64,000 nucleotides of DNA from Hyphomicrobiales bacterium (GTDB lineage: Bacteria; Pseudomonadota; Alphaproteobacteria; Rhizobiales; Beijerinckiaceae): NCBI GenBank assembly GCA_930633495.1, contig CAKNFJ010000002.1:124001-188000 (forward strand), read 5' to 3'. This document shows, in pieces, positions 8,103 to 15,872 of the stretch. The stretch's first letter is position 1; every line of letters begins with the position of its first letter. Below the pieces are notes generated by a model that did not search any database, was not told where the DNA came from, and worked only from the letters and a program-made list of their open reading frames with translations. Made by a program: the position numbers and the translations under genes.

Positions 8103-8804
8103 ATGGCTGATTCAGATCATCAGAGCCCTGCCCTCGTCCCCACCGGTGACGGGGAAGCGATCGCCGCGCGGTGGGCCGACCGCTTAGCGAGCCTGTTCGC
8201 GAAGCTCGAAGACGAAGCGCTCGGCCTCGTGGGCAGGGATCCCGCTTCCTATGATCGGGATGCGACAGAAGCTCGGATCGGGCAGCTGGGTGAAGGGATT
8301 CGCTCGCTACTGTCTGCGTCTGCGCCGACGCCGGCCGACGAGATCAACGCGCAGCGCGCACTCGCTCACGAGGAGATCGCGAACGATGTGCTCGGTTGGC
8401 TGCAAGAGCGCGGGCTCTACGACCCGCGGGACTTCGAGCACGAGGGCCCGAACGTCGCCGAGATCCTGACTGAGCATGAGGAAGAGCTGCTGAAGCCGCG
8501 AGATCCCCGCTCCGCCGAGGAGGTTCTCCGCGACATGATCGCGGCTAAGTCAGGGGGAACGTCAGAGCCCTCGCCCTTCAGCACCCACCCGCGCCCGAAC
8601 TTGGCTCTCTCGCTCGCGAGCGACGCGTTGAACGCCATCGCTTGGGGTGCAGGCGCTCCGGACACTGCGGATCGCTCGACCGCGCTCGCAGAGGCCGCAG
8701 CTGAGATGGCCACCAAACCTCGCCGCGCTGTCAACTGGCTCGTCGCGCGCGCTGCGCTGCACGAAATCGATGCTCTGGCTCGCGCCGACGCCCGTCCCGA
8801 GTAG
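8103..8804 (+). CDS. hypothetical protein (233 aa)
   Basis: Begins MADSDHQSPALVPTGDGE, five bases after the gcrA-like stop. It is acidic, helical and soluble throughout, with blocks such as EEIANDVLGWLQERGLYDP and RSAEEVLRDMIAAKSGG and no membrane segment. The position between gcrA-like and NERD-like genes suggests cotranscription. No family recognised. Confidence 0.65.
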   Translation: MADSDHQSPALVPTGDGEAIAARWADRLASLFAKLEDEALGLVGRDPASYDRDATEARIGQLGEGIRSLLSASAPTPADEINAQRALAHEEIANDVLGWLQERGLYDPRDFEHEGPNVAEILTEHEEELLKPRDPRSAEEVLRDMIAAKSGGTSEPSPFSTHPRPNLALSLASDALNAIAWGAGAPDTADRSTALAEAAAEMATKPRRAVNWLVARAALHEIDALARADARPE

Positions 8805-8812
8805 GAGTTCCA

Positions 8813-9481
8813 ATGAACGCGTTTCTGATTAGCCTGGTGCAGGTCCTGGAAACCCACTGGCACACGCTCGCGATCATGCTGTTCCTGATTGCAAGCGCCG
8901 TCGCGTATCTGTTTCGCGACCTTTGGACGGGCTACGGCCCGATGATCGTCTGGAAGATCGTCGACAGCCTCGGGCTTCAGGTGGTGCACAATGCATACCT
9001 GCCCTACGCCGGCGGCGTGAAGGTCGTCGACTACATCGTCCTCGCGGGCGATACCGTCGTGGTGATCCAGCACGCGTTGTTGCGAGGCAAGATCACCGGT
9101 CTGGCTCACGAACCGACCTGGCTCGTTGAGCGCGACGGCGTCTCGTCGCGGATCCCGAACCCGCTCCGTCAGAACTATCCGGTCGTGGAGGCGCTCCAGG
9201 AGCGTGTGGGCCCCAATGTCGAAGTGGTTGGCGTTGTGGCCTTCATCGGCGAGGCAACCTTCGCCAAGAGGCTTCCCGATGGCCTCTACACGCCGCGGGC
9301 GCTTCGCCGTTACCTGCGCGAGCTCACGCGCCGCGGAACGGGTGCGGCGGCCCTGGACTGGAGCTGGTTCGCCGGCACGCTGGCTCGCGGCGATCAGCCC
9401 GGGGATCTCGACAGCCGGGGCAAGGCCAGGAAGACGCCTGGCTGTCCGACGGCCATCAAGCTCCAGCATCAGGGGCTTTGA
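8813..9481 (+). CDS. membrane-anchored NERD-like domain protein, altered active site
   Basis: A 222-residue protein. Residues 17-34 form one membrane segment (HTLAIMLFLIASAVAYLF). Residues about 50-190 resemble the NERD (nuclease-related) domain: VDYIVLAGDTVVVIQ, then LLRGKITG, NPLRQNYPVVEALQERVG and a C-terminal LRRYLRELTRR. In nuclease-competent NERD proteins the second strand carries an ExK-type motif. Here the equivalent reads IQHALL, so the expected Glu and Lys appear replaced, although Asp73 is kept. It may be a non-catalytic nucleic-acid-binding protein. It lies eight bases after the preceding gene and abuts the next. Confidence 0.65.
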   Translation: MNAFLISLVQVLETHWHTLAIMLFLIASAVAYLFRDLWTGYGPMIVWKIVDSLGLQVVHNAYLPYAGGVKVVDYIVLAGDTVVVIQHALLRGKITGLAHEPTWLVERDGVSSRIPNPLRQNYPVVEALQERVGPNVEVVGVVAFIGEATFAKRLPDGLYTPRALRRYLRELTRRGTGAAALDWSWFAGTLARGDQPGDLDSRGKARKTPGCPTAIKLQHQGL

Positions 9482-10450
9482 GTGAGCGGGTTCGGGTCCA
9501 CAGTTCCCGCTTGGCGCATCAAGCAGCTTCGGACCTATCTCATCGAGGTCGGGCAGCGCGCTTTGACGGCCGGCGATGACGGCGTGGATCTCGAACACCG
9601 AGCTGCGCAGCGCCGCTTTCAGGCTGCGCGAGCTCGCGCTCTCCCGGTGGGTAAACCTGGCAAGCGGACGCTCCCGCAGGCAGTCGTGGACGAGATCTGG
9701 AAAGAGCTCGTTCCGGGACGTCAGGCCGGCCTTCTAACCAAAGACATCTACGCCCGCGTTTCCGAAAGATGCCTGAAGCTTGGAGTGCGCCCACCGTCGA
9801 TCACCACGATCCACTCATGGCGGTGGCATATCTGCCCGAAGCGCGATGCGGATCGCCTCGGCCTCACAGACCTGCCCTTGCCGCTTGGCGACACGGTTGC
9901 GATCGGCGAAGAGGCCTACCAGGTGATTGCCCGGACGCACGGCGAGATCATCGAGGCGCCTGTTCTGACGGACAACTGGCGTCCCTGGGGCAAGTTTGAA
10001 GCCCACATCCGCAGCTCTTTGGCATTTCGGGAGCCAAATCTGGGCGTCTGGTGGGAGGCACGCCCCGCGCTGGAGGAAGCCTACCAGGCCGCCCCTGACC
10101 TCAATGATCGACATCTGGAATGGCGCCTCTGGGTCAGGGGTACGCTCGAATACGAGGACTATTTCCGCCGCTTTCGTGACAGCTTCCGGTATTCCGACAA
10201 CGCGATGTCCGCGACGAGCCAGGATCTCGGCAGGGCATTGCTGCAGTACCGTCAGAAAGTCCTGCCTTTCATCGTCCCGCTCAAGCCACCTCCGCCGGCG
10301 GACGCGGACAGCGATTTTGCTCGCTCCCTCGCTGACATCGTCATCGGCGCCTACGCCGCGGCTGGCACTGCTCCCGGCGGCGCCATCGACCTCGATGCGG
10401 TTATCAAGTGGCGGCTGAACGGCAAGCCTCTGAAAGCGACCGCTGCGTGA
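9482..10450 (+). CDS. hypothetical protein (322 aa)
   Basis: Starts at a GTG directly after the NERD-like stop codon (TGAGTGAGC), so the two are translationally coupled. The N-terminal 110 residues are basic and contain an HTH-like stretch (LTKDIYARVSERCLKLGVRP, then SITTIHSWRWHI). The middle is aromatic and acidic (GVWWEARPALEEAYQAAPD), and the C-terminus has a Pro-rich linker (PLKPPPPADADSD). DNA binding is possible but unproven. No family recognised. Confidence 0.65.
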   Translation: MSGFGSTVPAWRIKQLRTYLIEVGQRALTAGDDGVDLEHRAAQRRFQAARARALPVGKPGKRTLPQAVVDEIWKELVPGRQAGLLTKDIYARVSERCLKLGVRPPSITTIHSWRWHICPKRDADRLGLTDLPLPLGDTVAIGEEAYQVIARTHGEIIEAPVLTDNWRPWGKFEAHIRSSLAFREPNLGVWWEARPALEEAYQAAPDLNDRHLEWRLWVRGTLEYEDYFRRFRDSFRYSDNAMSATSQDLGRALLQYRQKVLPFIVPLKPPPPADADSDFARSLADIVIGAYAAAGTAPGGAIDLDAVIKWRLNGKPLKATAA

Positions 10451-10473
10451 CGCCCTGCTCCAAGGATCATCCA

Positions 10474-11304
10474 ATGACGTCTGACGTTTCGACCACCACG
10501 CCCACCGAGGAAGAGATCGCGCAGATCATCCGCGAAGCCGGCGTCGACGAGTATGCTGCCGCTTCCCGGATTGCCCAGCTCTTTGAGCAGAAGCGGCTGC
10601 CCTCCCTCCCGCCGGCGACGGCTAAGCCGATCTCGGCTCACGACGCCCTGGCTCAGGCGATCTCCTGGATCGAGGACCTGCCGAGGAAGAACGCGTCGCA
10701 CCAGATGTTGGATCACGTCCTGGAGGATCTGCGGGCGCCTCTCGTCCGGGCGGACGAGTCTTCGGCCGGCGCCGGTGCTCCTCCACTTGATAGCGATACC
10801 GCTGCTCTCCTGCGCCGCATCCACTTCGTGCTGAACGTCCGCAAGGGCGACACGACCGCCCTGGGTTCGGACGTGTGGGAAGGCGGCGACGGATTTCCCC
10901 GCTCCCGCCCGTTCACCGACATCTTTTGCGAGGAGATCGATGCCGCGCTGACCGGCAAAGCGGCCGCAGGACGCGTCGTTGGGCTGAAGCCGGCCTTCGA
11001 CCTCCTCGACTTCGTCACGCATCGACGTGTCTGGCGGAGCTCCCTCGTGAGCGAGATGGGCAACGCCAACAGGCGCGGCGACGACATCTCCTATTGGAAG
11101 CGCGAGATCGAGGTCTTCGATCGCTGCTTCGATATCATCGAGCTTTTCGCGAAGGCCGCGAATGCAGACGAGGCAGCGGACCTTTTCGTTCGCGTTCGCG
11201 AATGCTGGGATGAGGACGAGTGCCCTGCCTGGGTTGCGGTCGAGCCTCTCGTAAGCGAGCTGGCGCGGCGCGCAGCCGGTGCAGCGCTGCGAGCTGCGCC
11301 ATGA
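10474..11304 (+). CDS. hypothetical protein (276 aa)
   Basis: The ATG at 10474 is preceded by CCAAGGATCATCC, giving an AAGGA ribosome site. The product starts MTSDVSTTTPTEEEIAQI, is acidic and helical, and has a conserved-looking central segment with RRIHFVLNVRKGDTT. It is followed by a four-base overlap with the next gene. Membership of the gcrA-like operon is likely. No family recognised. Confidence 0.65.
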   Translation: MTSDVSTTTPTEEEIAQIIREAGVDEYAAASRIAQLFEQKRLPSLPPATAKPISAHDALAQAISWIEDLPRKNASHQMLDHVLEDLRAPLVRADESSAGAGAPPLDSDTAALLRRIHFVLNVRKGDTTALGSDVWEGGDGFPRSRPFTDIFCEEIDAALTGKAAAGRVVGLKPAFDLLDFVTHRRVWRSSLVSEMGNANRRGDDISYWKREIEVFDRCFDIIELFAKAANADEAADLFVRVRECWDEDECPAWVAVEPLVSELARRAAGAALRAAP

Positions 11305-11672
11305 CGAACAATCTGAAGCTCCCAGACACCGTCGAGGTCTGCGCCCTCTGCCATGGCTGGGGCGAGGTGATGCAGGCCTGGTGCGATGCGCCCGCTGGGC
11401 ACGGCACCTGTGACCTCTGCATCGGCGCCCAGTGGGTATATCGCCACAACGCCAAGGGCGTGCCCGAGAGCGTGCGACACCAGATCGCCAACGCGAACGG
11501 GCTGGTCGAGGCTCATCGTCGGACGATGCGCGGAGGCGCGCTTTTCTACCCTACCGTCGACCACGAGCAGCCCTGGGGCGCCTGGCCGTTCCAGCACCAA
11601 GTCGACGCCGATCCCCGATTCCGCAAGCTGCTTGGGAGCGCCTTCGAGTGCTCAGAGGCTGGCACAACGTGA
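11301..11672 (+). CDS. zinc-ribbon-like small protein
   Basis: A 123-residue protein coupled to the previous gene by an ATGA overlap. Two cysteine pairs, CALCHGWGEVMQAWC near residue 14 and CDLCIG near residue 38, are spaced like a DnaJ-type (CxxCxGxG) zinc ribbon. The C-terminal half is Trp/Pro-rich (HEQPWGAWPFQHQ). Zinc binding is inferred from motif spacing. It ends the gcrA-led operon. Confidence 0.65.
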   Translation: MTNNLKLPDTVEVCALCHGWGEVMQAWCDAPAGHGTCDLCIGAQWVYRHNAKGVPESVRHQIANANGLVEAHRRTMRGGALFYPTVDHEQPWGAWPFQHQVDADPRFRKLLGSAFECSEAGTT

Positions 11673-11735
11673 CGCTGATCCGCAACGGTGTCGCATCGCT
11701 ATTAGTTGGTAATCTTCCGGATTAAGGCCGCAACC

Positions 11736-13151
11736 ATGGGTGTCACCCTTCCCAAGAACATGCGCTTCGCCTCGTTCAATGTGAGCGCGATTAAGGGAGG
11801 TCTCCAGTCGATCGATAAAACTGGATCTCCCCTCGCCTTTCTCCACCTCAAGAGTGTCGGCACGGGCTATCGGGACCGGGCCATGCTTTTCGAGGAACTT
11901 TTAGATCGCAAGCTGATCGAACGTGGGGAAGACTTCTACTACCTGACGGAAGCAGGCAAGGCGGTAGCCACCGGCAATGGCCGTGCTCGAACCCCAATCG
12001 CCAGGGCGCAAACCGAGATTGAATCCTTTCTCGCGAGAATCGAGGCCTACAACGCGGACCCTGAAGCGTTCCTCTATGTCGACCAAGTATGGGTTTTCGG
12101 AAGCGTTATGCGCGGAGAGGCTACCGTCGGCGACATCGACATGGCGATTTCCACCAGCCGACGGCCGGTTGATGAAGGCAACTGGGAGCAGATGCGGCAG
12201 CGGGTTCGAGAGGCCGTTCGAAAGCATGAGGACCGCCCGAGGAGGCGCAGCTCCCTGTTTTTCAGCGGCGAGGATTGGCTGATGAACCGTGCAATCTTCG
12301 GGCGGCGGCGACATCCCCTTCTATCAGGCGTCCAAGATGGAACCCGCGATCTTGAGACACTTGGCGCGCCATGCCAGCTGCTGTTTGATCGTATGCGTGG
12401 TGGACGAGTGAACGACCCCGTTCTTCCGCGTCATCCTGCGTCGGAAGGGCGGCGCGACAACGCGCCCGAGCCGCAACAGCTTCCGGATCTGACGCCTGAT
12501 CCTTTGCGCCCGATGGATGCTCATTGGATTGGTGGGTACGACGTTCTCACGGTCGTCTCGGCCTACTCGATTTTCGGGAGCTGGGAGGACGCGAAGCGCC
12601 TCTACGTTGAACGACCGAGGAAAATGAGATTGCTGTTTGATGAAGACCTAGCTCATTGGCCCGGGTGGCGGCCCCACGCTCTGGAAAGTGGCGTCCTGGA
12701 CGGAAGAGACCGGGTTCTCCTCTTGAAGGATGGTGACGAAGGCTCTGCGGGAACGAGCGTCGTCCTTAACCGGACGATTGTGGAGGACGAGACGGGCGTT
12801 CGCGTCATGGCGAGATTCGAGTCGCCCGAGTTGATCAATACGGTCCACCCGGCACAGGAGCTTTACGAAGATCACGGGAAAATCGCTGCAATCCTGGTTG
12901 CTGCCGACGCTCAACGCGTTCTTCGTCGCCAGATGGATTCTGGCTCAACTAAGGGAGTTTCGATCGTGATCGATTGCTCCGGCATTGAGGACGATCTGCG
13001 CTGCATGATCGCCAGCGACATGGCTTTCGCGTTGGAAGAGCGTCTCGTGTCGATCGAGCCGGCTGAATGGTCCGGTCCGACCGCCGAGATCCGGCGTATG
13101 AACATGGATTGGTACGTCTGTTCCTCAAGCGAAATGTCGCCGGGTCCGTAG
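11736..13151 (+). CDS. winged-helix plus nucleotidyltransferase protein, copy A
   Basis: A 471-residue protein beginning MGVTLPKNMRFASFN. Residues about 45-80 look like a winged helix (AMLFEELLDRKLIERGEDFY). Residues about 115-145 hold the pol-beta nucleotidyltransferase signature: G122-S123 in VWVFGSVMRGEATVGDIDMA, with D133 and D135 as metal ligands. A long C-terminal region (about 300 residues) includes SSLFFSGEDWLMNRAIFGRR and is shared with the paralog at 13538. The fold is the one used by MNT-type antitoxins, AbiE-type toxins and tRNA/CCA enzymes, but this architecture and length fit none that I can name. Both catalytic Asp residues are present, so activity is plausible. Confidence 0.65.
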   Translation: MGVTLPKNMRFASFNVSAIKGGLQSIDKTGSPLAFLHLKSVGTGYRDRAMLFEELLDRKLIERGEDFYYLTEAGKAVATGNGRARTPIARAQTEIESFLARIEAYNADPEAFLYVDQVWVFGSVMRGEATVGDIDMAISTSRRPVDEGNWEQMRQRVREAVRKHEDRPRRRSSLFFSGEDWLMNRAIFGRRRHPLLSGVQDGTRDLETLGAPCQLLFDRMRGGRVNDPVLPRHPASEGRRDNAPEPQQLPDLTPDPLRPMDAHWIGGYDVLTVVSAYSIFGSWEDAKRLYVERPRKMRLLFDEDLAHWPGWRPHALESGVLDGRDRVLLLKDGDEGSAGTSVVLNRTIVEDETGVRVMARFESPELINTVHPAQELYEDHGKIAAILVAADAQRVLRRQMDSGSTKGVSIVIDCSGIEDDLRCMIASDMAFALEERLVSIEPAEWSGPTAEIRRMNMDWYVCSSSEMSPGP

Positions 13152-13231
13152 TTCCTTCGACTCCTAGAGGAGGTTTCTCCTCGGCCGGAAAGCATTTCCT
13201 GACCCTTTCAACCGGACGAACCGCTGCCTCA

Positions 13232-13471
13232 ATGACGCGCCCAATCCATCTTCTCGATGTCGCTCATCGGATGCTCGATCTTCTCGATCATCTGCCCCGA
13301 GCGCGGAGCCTTCCTCGTCGACCGTACGTGCATCGGCCAGAGCATGATCCGCCGGGCGTCAGGGCGGCGCGCGCCGCGGCCGAAGAAGCTCGGATCAATG
13401 TCGCGTTATCGGCGGCGGAGGCTAAGCGCGCTCGGCGGAATGCGGCGCGTCTGAGGGCAAAATCCGCATAG
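13232..13471 (+). CDS. small basic Ala/Arg-rich protein
   Basis: A 79-residue frame between the two nucleotidyltransferase paralogs, starting MTRPIHLLDVAHRMLDLL. The C-terminal half is a charged helix (AEEARINVALSAAEAKRARR). The composition is protein-like, but no family is recognised and no strong ribosome site is seen. The opposite strand is also open here, so confidence is modest. Confidence 0.4.
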   Translation: MTRPIHLLDVAHRMLDLLDHLPRARSLPRRPYVHRPEHDPPGVRAARAAAEEARINVALSAAEAKRARRNAARLRAKSA

Positions 13472-13501
13472 GGCACCGAATTGTTCCATGCGCAATTCAC
13501 C

Positions 13502-13525
13502 CTATCCTTGATCCATTAAGGATAG
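13502..13525. promoter_or_regulatory. 24-bp dyad operator upstream of nucleotidyltransferase copy B
   Basis: CTATCCTT, an eight-base spacer and AAGGATAG form a perfect dyad that ends 12 bases before the ATG at 13538. Two GANTC sites (13526-13530 and 13533-13537) fill the gap to the start codon. The arrangement suits a repressor site. The protein's own winged helix or the GcrA-like regulator are candidate binders. Confidence 0.55.
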
Positions 13526-13537
13526 GATTCGGGATTC

Positions 13538-14923
13538 ATGGGCGTGACACTTCCGAGGGATATGCGCTTCGCCGGCTTTAAGGCGAGTGCGATCAAGGCC
13601 GGCCTGCAATCTATCTGGAAGACTGGGTCTGCAGGAGCGTTCGCGCAGCTGAAGGGTGCCGGGCCCAACGTCCGTGAACGCGCGATCCTGTTCGAGGAAC
13701 TCCTCGACCGCAATCTCATCGAAGCCTCTCGGCGCGGCTACCAGCTGACGAAAGGGGGTGAGTCGATCGCGGTCGGCAAGGCGCGGACCCGAACGCCGAT
13801 CGCCCGGGCGCGCATGCATATCGACAATCTGCTTGAGCGCATCAACGCCTATAACTCGGATCCCGACGGCTTCCTGTTCATCGACCATGTCTGGTTGTTC
13901 GGGAGCGCTATGCGGGGCGAGGACACGGTCGGCGATGTCGATATCGCGCTATCCACCAGCAGGCGCCCTCCCTACGACAAAAGCTATTACCTCATGCAGG
14001 AGCGCGTTGAAGAGGTGCTCCAGAAGCGAGGCGAGATCCCGGCGCAGCACGGCTCCCTGCTATTCAGCGGCGAGGAATGGCTCATGAAGAAGGCAATCTT
14101 CGGCGAGCGACGGCATCCCCTCCTGTCCGGAGTTCAGACCGGCACCGGCGACCTGGAGTCCATCGGCGCGCCGTGCCAGCTGATTTACGACCGGTCCCGA
14201 GGCAGGGTGAATGATCCCATCCTGCCTCAACATCCGAAATCGGAAGGTCGAGCAGAAGGGACGCCCGCCCCGAGACAGCTTCCTGACCTCAGCCCCGATC
14301 CGGTGCGGCCAATGCATGCTCGCTGGCTTTACTCGTACGACGGGCCCGAGAGGGTTTCACCCTATGACATCTTCGGGAACTGGGAGATCGCAGAACCGCT
14401 CTTCCCTTCGTTCCCCGATGGATTGAAGGTGATGCTCGCAGGGGACGGCTCCGACGCCGAGTGGACACCCAAGGCTCTGAACAAGAAGGTCGATGGTCGA
14501 GATCGAGTCCTTCTCAAGGTTGAGCGCTTGGGTGCTGGAACCAGCGTGGTTCTTCATCGCTCGATCGTTGATGGCGATGACGGCGTTCAGGTCGTCGCCC
14601 GGCTTGAGAGAGCGGAAATGGTCGGAACCTCCAGCCCGGCGCCGGCGCTCTTCGACGACATCTCTCGAACGATTGCTTTGCTGCTCGCAACCGATGCCCA
14701 GCGCATCATGCGCCGTCAGATGGACCTCGGGGAGATCAAGGAGGTCGCGATCATCGTCGACACGTCATCGCTCAAGGACCCACTCTCCGATCGCCTAGCC
14801 GATGACGCCGCGGCTCACCTGGAGAACCGTCATGTGAGCATCGAGCCCGACAACTGGAGAGGCAACCCTGTCAGGGTTGAGATGACTGATCCCGCATTGG
14901 TCGCTCACGCTCTTGCCATGTGA
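13538..14923 (+). CDS. winged-helix plus nucleotidyltransferase protein, copy B
   Basis: A 461-residue paralog of the protein at 11736, starting MGVTLPRDMRFAGFK and aligning without gaps over the first 140 residues. The winged-helix-like part (about 45-80) and the nucleotidyltransferase motif HVWLFGSAMRGEDTVGDVDI (G122, S123, D133, D135) are conserved. So are SLLFSGEEWLMKKAIFGERR and the GAPCQL motif. The two copies differ most in the C-terminal third. The start is supported by the shared N-terminus. A perfect dyad lies just upstream. Neighbouring the MNT/HEPN pair, it may belong to a nucleotidyltransferase-based defence or toxin module; this is inference. Confidence 0.65.
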   Translation: MGVTLPRDMRFAGFKASAIKAGLQSIWKTGSAGAFAQLKGAGPNVRERAILFEELLDRNLIEASRRGYQLTKGGESIAVGKARTRTPIARARMHIDNLLERINAYNSDPDGFLFIDHVWLFGSAMRGEDTVGDVDIALSTSRRPPYDKSYYLMQERVEEVLQKRGEIPAQHGSLLFSGEEWLMKKAIFGERRHPLLSGVQTGTGDLESIGAPCQLIYDRSRGRVNDPILPQHPKSEGRAEGTPAPRQLPDLSPDPVRPMHARWLYSYDGPERVSPYDIFGNWEIAEPLFPSFPDGLKVMLAGDGSDAEWTPKALNKKVDGRDRVLLKVERLGAGTSVVLHRSIVDGDDGVQVVARLERAEMVGTSSPAPALFDDISRTIALLLATDAQRIMRRQMDLGEIKEVAIIVDTSSLKDPLSDRLADDAAAHLENRHVSIEPDNWRGNPVRVEMTDPALVAHALAM

Positions 14924-14957
14924 GCCAACCGCCACGGTCGCTACGACCCGTCCAACC

Positions 14958-14979
14958 AAGTGCTAGAAATCTAGCGCTT
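14958..14979. terminator. hairpin between convergent genes
   Basis: AAGTGCTAGA and TCTAGCGCTT form a 10-bp stem with one G-U pair and a two-base centre. It lies between the stop of nucleotidyltransferase copy B and the end of the HEPN gene, and overlaps the HEPN stop codon. It could terminate transcription in both directions, but there is no long T run. Confidence 0.4.
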
Positions 14980-15468
14980 ATAACCGGTCGACGGTGGGTC
15001 AATCACGGCCTTGAAGGCTTCGATGGCGGGACCGAGGCTTTCAGCCAGGCGCCTTGCAGCTTCGATCGCCGGTAAGGCGCGATCCGGTTCGAAGTTATCG
15101 TAGTCATGAGTGGCCCGGTGCCTGAAACGCCTGGATTCATCCACGTCATGGGCGACGCTTCCCGAAAGGATGGCCGGACGTTGGTGACCTTCCAATTCAA
15201 GCGAGCGAGTCACGCGCTTTATCAGGTCAGCATGCGAGTTGGCTCCGCTGGGTAGCTCTTCGCCTAGAATTTCCAAGATGCGCTTCAGAGCCCCCTCCAG
15301 TGAGGTATGCGCCGACTGCATCGCGTGCTGGAGGGCCATTTCGGACTTGTATCCGCTAAGCCCTTCGTCCTCGAACCCGCCTTCGTCGTAAAGACGGGCG
15401 GCGTTCCCGAAATGTTTGCAGGCCGACGCCAAATCGTCCTCAACCTCAACCCACCTGGCATCAGTCAT
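14971..15468 (-). CDS. HEPN-domain protein, putative toxin of MNT/HEPN pair
   Basis: A 165-residue all-helical protein from the ATG at 15468, which overlaps the stop of the nucleotidyltransferase partner (ATGA). It begins MTDARWVEVEDDLASACK. Residues 113-123 (RRFRHRATHDY) contain the HEPN RNase signature R-x4-H (R116, H121) followed by Asp-Tyr. In the HepT/MntA system a HEPN RNase toxin is silenced by AMPylation from its MNT partner, and the gene pairing here matches that arrangement. It is longer than typical HepT, with an extra N-terminal region (about 1-45). Calling it a toxin is inference from motif and context. Confidence 0.7.
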   Translation of the reverse strand: MTDARWVEVEDDLASACKHFGNAARLYDEGGFEDEGLSGYKSEMALQHAMQSAHTSLEGALKRILEILGEELPSGANSHADLIKRVTRSLELEGHQRPAILSGSVAHDVDESRRFRHRATHDYDNFEPDRALPAIEAARRLAESLGPAIEAFKAVIDPPSTGYKR

Positions 15469-15794
15469 GGTAGGCACAGCCCATTTGCTCGCGCTCGCTG
15501 CACGAACGCCTCCTTCGTCGTTGCAACATCGAGGATGTCCGCGGGGATGGCGTGCTCCGCGCAAATGTCCTCCACATAGACAATGGCCGCAGCCGATTTC
15601 TCGGGAGGGAAATCTACCAGGACATCGATATCGCTGTCGTAACGCATTCCGCCGGAAGCTGACGAGCCGAAGACGATGAAGCGGCCGCCTTCCGTGATGG
15701 CATATGCACGCAACCTGTCCATAACGCCCGCCGCCGCATTCTTGCGACGAGAGGCCTCCGCAATCTTTCTGCTCTGTAGCGTTGCCACCATCAT
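15465..15794 (-). CDS. MNT-type nucleotidyltransferase, putative antitoxin
   Basis: A 109-residue minimal nucleotidyltransferase. FIVFGSSASGGMRYDSDIDVLVDF (shown here in two parts: G43-S44 and D55-x-D57) is the catalytic signature; a further Asp in ADILDV is a candidate third ligand. It precedes and overlaps the HEPN gene by four bases. By analogy with MntA it would AMPylate the HEPN protein. A -10-like TATATT ends six bases before the ATG, suggesting a leaderless transcript. Confidence 0.75.
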   Translation of the reverse strand: MMVATLQSRKIAEASRRKNAAAGVMDRLRAYAITEGGRFIVFGSSASGGMRYDSDIDVLVDFPPEKSAAAIVYVEDICAEHAIPADILDVATTKEAFVQRARANGLCLP

Positions 15795-15830
15795 CCGCGA
15801 AATATAGTCCCTATCGCGAAATCTCGAAAC
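15795..15830 (-). promoter_or_regulatory. promoter/operator of the MNT-HEPN operon
   Basis: On the minus strand, TATATT (complement of 15801-15806) ends six bases before the ATG at 15794, consistent with transcription starting at or next to the start codon. The element TTTCGCG occurs twice, flanking ATAGGGACTAT, which is itself a small dyad. That could be an autoregulatory site. No Shine-Dalgarno sequence is present. Confidence 0.45.
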
Positions 15831-15872
15831 CGCGTCCCTGCGTGATCACGCTGATCAGCAGCGCGCCGCCGC

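Noticed and set aside
8417..9598. A 393-codon frame on the minus strand
   Set aside because: Antisense to the unknown gene at 8103 and the NERD-like gene. Composition is shadow-like and there is no ribosome site.
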